The translations under genes and the position numbers were made by a program. Shown in pieces: positions 8,770 through 10,193 of a stretch of 10,193 nucleotides of DNA. The notes beneath the pieces were generated by a model. The model worked only from the letters and a program-made list of their open reading frames with translations. It was not told the DNA's origin and did no database searches. The stretch is taken from the NCBI GenBank assembly GCA_018971455.1, contig JAGXAV010000039.1:1-10193 (forward strand), written 5' to 3'. Numbering within the stretch: position 1 is the first letter of the stretch; every line of letters begins with the position of its first letter. The DNA comes from Rhodospirillales bacterium. Its GTDB lineage: Bacteria; Pseudomonadota; Alphaproteobacteria; Acetobacterales; Acetobacteraceae.

Positions 8770-8788
8770 CGGCGGCGTCAGGCCGCCG
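8770..8788. terminator. Second hairpin at the convergent junction, spanning the LysR stop
   Basis: CGGCGGC (8770-8776) and GCCGCCG (8782-8788) form a 7-bp stem with loop GTCAG. It spans the 9-bp gap between the two convergent stops and the LysR stop codon. Together with the palindrome at 8743-8763 it makes a two-hairpin junction. It lacks a T-run, so its role as terminator is inferred from position. Confidence 0.4.
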
Positions 8789-9695
8789 CCGCCTCGTCCA
8801 GCAGCCAGGCGCGGAACTGCGCCACGTGCGCCTTGCCGGCGGCGTGACCGGCGGTGAGGATGACGTAGCCGCGCGTTGCCGCCTCGCTGCCCGTGAACGG
8901 GGCGACCAGCGTGCCCGCCCGCAGCAATTCCCCGATCAGCGGCAGGCGCCCGAGGGCCACGCCCTGGCCGGTGATCGCCGCCTGGATCATCTGGTCGTAC
9001 TGGCTGAAACGCAGGGCGCCGGCCGGCTTGAGGTCGGCGATGCCGAGCGAGGTCAGCCAGCTGCCCCATTCCATCCATGTGCCGGCCATGGCGTGGGTCT
9101 CCAGATGCAGCAGCACGTGGCGGCGCAGATCGGCCGGGACGCGCAGCGGCGTGGCCGGGTCGTCCCGCAGGGCCGGGCTGCAGACCGGCAGGATCTGCTC
9201 GCCGAACAGGGGCATGGCGTGAGGCGGGGCGGCTTGCGGCGCGCAGTAGCGGATCGCCAGATCGACCAGATCCCGCTCGAGATTGACGGTGGTGTCGGTG
9301 GCGGAGATCCGCACGTCGATGGCGGGGTGGCTGGCGGTGAAGCGGCGCAGCCGGGGGATCAGCCAGAGGGCCGCGAAGCCGGTGGTGGTGGTGAGCGAGA
9401 CGGTCTGCGCGCGGCCATCGGCGCGTAGCCGGGCGGTGGTCTCCTGCACCTGGTCGAGCACCGCGCCGGCCATCGCGTGCAGCCGGCGCCCGGCCTCGGT
9501 GAGGACCAGGGCGCGGTGCCGGCGCTCGAACAGGGCGACGCCGAGATTCGCTTCCAGCGCCTTGATCTGGCGGCTGATGGCCGATTGCGTGACGAACAGC
9601 TCCGCCGCGGCCCGGGTGAAGCTCAGGGTCCGCGCGGCCGCCTCGAAGCCTTGGATGAAGGCCAGGGGCGGCAGGTCATAGCGCCGGTTTGACAT
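8778..9695 (-). CDS. LysR-type transcriptional regulator, GcvA-like
   Basis: This 305-residue DNA-binding regulator has the usual LysR layout. An N-terminal winged helix-turn-helix spans about 9-68 (LPPLAFIQGFEAAARTLSFT, then AAAELFVTQSAISRQIKALE and LFERRHRALVLTEAGRRL). A linker helix and a periplasmic-binding-protein-like effector domain (about 94-300) follow. The start motif LPPL...FEAAAR and ELFVTQSAISRQIK place it near GcvA, the glycine cleavage regulator, but the effector is not deducible and the true target is more likely the divergent DUF2917 gene. The ATG at 9695 is the only possible start because an in-frame TAA lies six bases upstream. AAGGA directly abuts the ATG with no spacing, so initiation may be inefficient. 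LysR proteins commonly repress their own gene and activate the divergent one. Its 3' end meets DUF2889 across 9 bp. Confidence 0.93.
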   Translation of the reverse strand: MSNRRYDLPPLAFIQGFEAAARTLSFTRAAAELFVTQSAISRQIKALEANLGVALFERRHRALVLTEAGRRLHAMAGAVLDQVQETTARLRADGRAQTVSLTTTTGFAALWLIPRLRRFTASHPAIDVRISATDTTVNLERDLVDLAIRYCAPQAAPPHAMPLFGEQILPVCSPALRDDPATPLRVPADLRRHVLLHLETHAMAGTWMEWGSWLTSLGIADLKPAGALRFSQYDQMIQAAITGQGVALGRLPLIGELLRAGTLVAPFTGSEAATRGYVILTAGHAAGKAHVAQFRAWLLDEAAAA

Positions 9696-9830
9696 TCCTT
9701 AAACTCATCCAAAGCGTGAGAATTGATCGTATGACAGGCTGTGAGGCCGGTGCAATTCTTTCATCTGACGAGGGGATTAATGGGCTCTTGCTGTCCCGGC
9801 ACAAGGGGCCCGGCCCCAGGAGGTCGTGTG
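9696..9830. promoter_or_regulatory. Divergent LysR/DUF2917 control region
   Basis: This 135-bp stretch is clearly more AT-rich than its neighbours over 9696-9782, as expected for promoters. It contains a perfect 7-bp inverted repeat, AGAATTG (9719-9725) and CAATTCT (9753-9759), with 27 bases between the arms. CTT-N11-AAG (9698-9714), a loose T-N11-A LysR-type box, abuts the regulator start. A possible -10 box ATTAAT (9776-9781) serves the rightward gene, but no convincing -35 precedes it, which would fit an activator-dependent promoter. A small GC hairpin (GGGGC/GCCCC, 9805-9817) lies just before the DUF2917 ribosome binding site. Confidence 0.45.
9818..9823 (+). promoter_or_regulatory. Strong ribosome binding site of the DUF2917 gene
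   Basis: AGGAGG is a consensus Shine-Dalgarno sequence seven bases before ATG 9831. It rules out the longer in-frame start at 9741, which would place this site and much of the divergent promoter region in coding sequence. Confidence 0.75.
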
Positions 9831-10142
9831 ATGGAAATGACTTTCAGTCATGTCAATCCAAGCCAGCCGGTGCTGCTCGGCGCCGACGGCGTGCTGGCCC
9901 TGCGTGACGGCGCGGGCAGCCGGCTGACGGTGCTGGACGGCGCGGTCTGGCTGACCCAGGCCTGCGACCCGCGCGATATTGCGCTCTCGGCCGGGCAGTC
10001 CTTCGCGCTCGACCGTGATGGCCTGGCGCTGATCAAGGCGGTGGGCGGGCGGGCCTGGCTGGCGGTGACGGACCCCGCACCGGCGCGCCGGCGGCGCAGG
10101 GCGCGGTGGCGGTCGCGGGGCTGCCCGCCCGTCACGCCCTGA
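9831..10142 (+). CDS. Small DUF2917 family protein
   Basis: The 103-residue protein carries a DUF2917-like core (about 18-80). This is a compact beta-rich, cupin-like pattern: LALRDGAGSRLTVLDGAVWL, TQACDPRDIALSAGQSFALD and GLALIKAVGGRAWLAV. The (G/A)-VW-(L/V)-T segment followed by an acidic DPRD and an AGQSF turn is the recognisable signature. The last 20 or so residues are low-complexity and strongly basic (PARRRRRARWRSRG). There is no signal peptide. It is transcribed divergently from the GcvA-like LysR regulator, an association I recall for DUF2917 genes elsewhere, so it is probably that regulator's target. The family has no known biochemical function. Start chosen from AGGAGG at 9818-9823; ATG 9837 is a possible alternative. 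Confidence 0.8.
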   Translation: MEMTFSHVNPSQPVLLGADGVLALRDGAGSRLTVLDGAVWLTQACDPRDIALSAGQSFALDRDGLALIKAVGGRAWLAVTDPAPARRRRRARWRSRGCPPVTP

Positions 10143-10152
10143 GCCGCGGCGC

Positions 10153-10176
10153 GCCTGCCCATTGATCCGGGCGGGC
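10153..10176 (+). terminator. Terminator-like stem-loop after DUF2917
   Basis: GCCTGCCC (10153-10160) pairs with GGGCGGGC (10169-10176), one T-G pair included, around the loop ATTGATCC. It begins 10 bases after the DUF2917 stop. No T-run follows, so it is a plausible but unproven terminator. The remaining bases to the window end show no gene. Confidence 0.35.
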
Positions 10177-10193
10177 TCCTGGCCCAGAAGAGC

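Noticed and set aside
9741..9830. 30-residue N-terminal extension of the DUF2917 protein.
   Set aside because: The consensus AGGAGG at 9818-9823 serves ATG 9831, and the extension falls in AT-rich promoter DNA.

Overview
The window is about 10.2 kb of very GC-rich DNA (roughly 70% by eye) with tightly packed genes and no sign of a mobile element, tRNA, rRNA or CRISPR array. The order secA, divergent parvulin-type peptidyl-prolyl isomerase, argJ, GNAT and MutT-type Nudix is a chromosomal arrangement I know from Alphaproteobacteria. The GNAT-Nudix fusion, the short CinA-type protein, DUF2889 and the GC content point to Rhodospirillales or Acetobacteraceae-like bacteria. That placement is an inference from gene content, not a phylogenetic result.

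Left part (1-2911): almost all of secA on the minus strand, missing only its last few codons. A 181-bp divergent intergenic region follows, with a good sigma70-like promoter for secA, a weaker one for the isomerase, and a 14-bp palindrome at the predicted secA transcription start.

Middle (2912-7170): four genes on the plus strand. They are an exported PpiC-type isomerase, argJ (arginine biosynthesis), a secreted zinc metalloprotease with a PEP-CTERM sorting tail, and a single polypeptide joining a RimJ/RimL-like GNAT acetyltransferase to a MutT-like Nudix hydrolase. SecA and the isomerase both serve protein export. ArgJ and GNAT-MutT are housekeeping functions. The metalloprotease looks like an accessory gene sitting inside this block, and its ribosome binding site lies in one arm of a perfect 8-bp inverted repeat.

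Right part (7305-10142): a CinA N-terminal-domain (MoCF-like) protein, a DUF2889 protein, a convergent GcvA-type LysR regulator, and a divergent small DUF2917 protein. The convergent DUF2889/LysR junction carries two strong hairpins, and the LysR/DUF2917 divergent region holds a 7-bp inverted repeat.

Most of the window is ordinary core genome, and I see no clear new multi-gene system. The best leads are the PEP-CTERM metalloprotease with a possibly occluded ribosome binding site and a missing classical third zinc ligand, the enzyme fusion, and the LysR/DUF2917 pair. Several start codons were moved downstream of the longest open frame because of ribosome binding sites, promoters or signal peptides.
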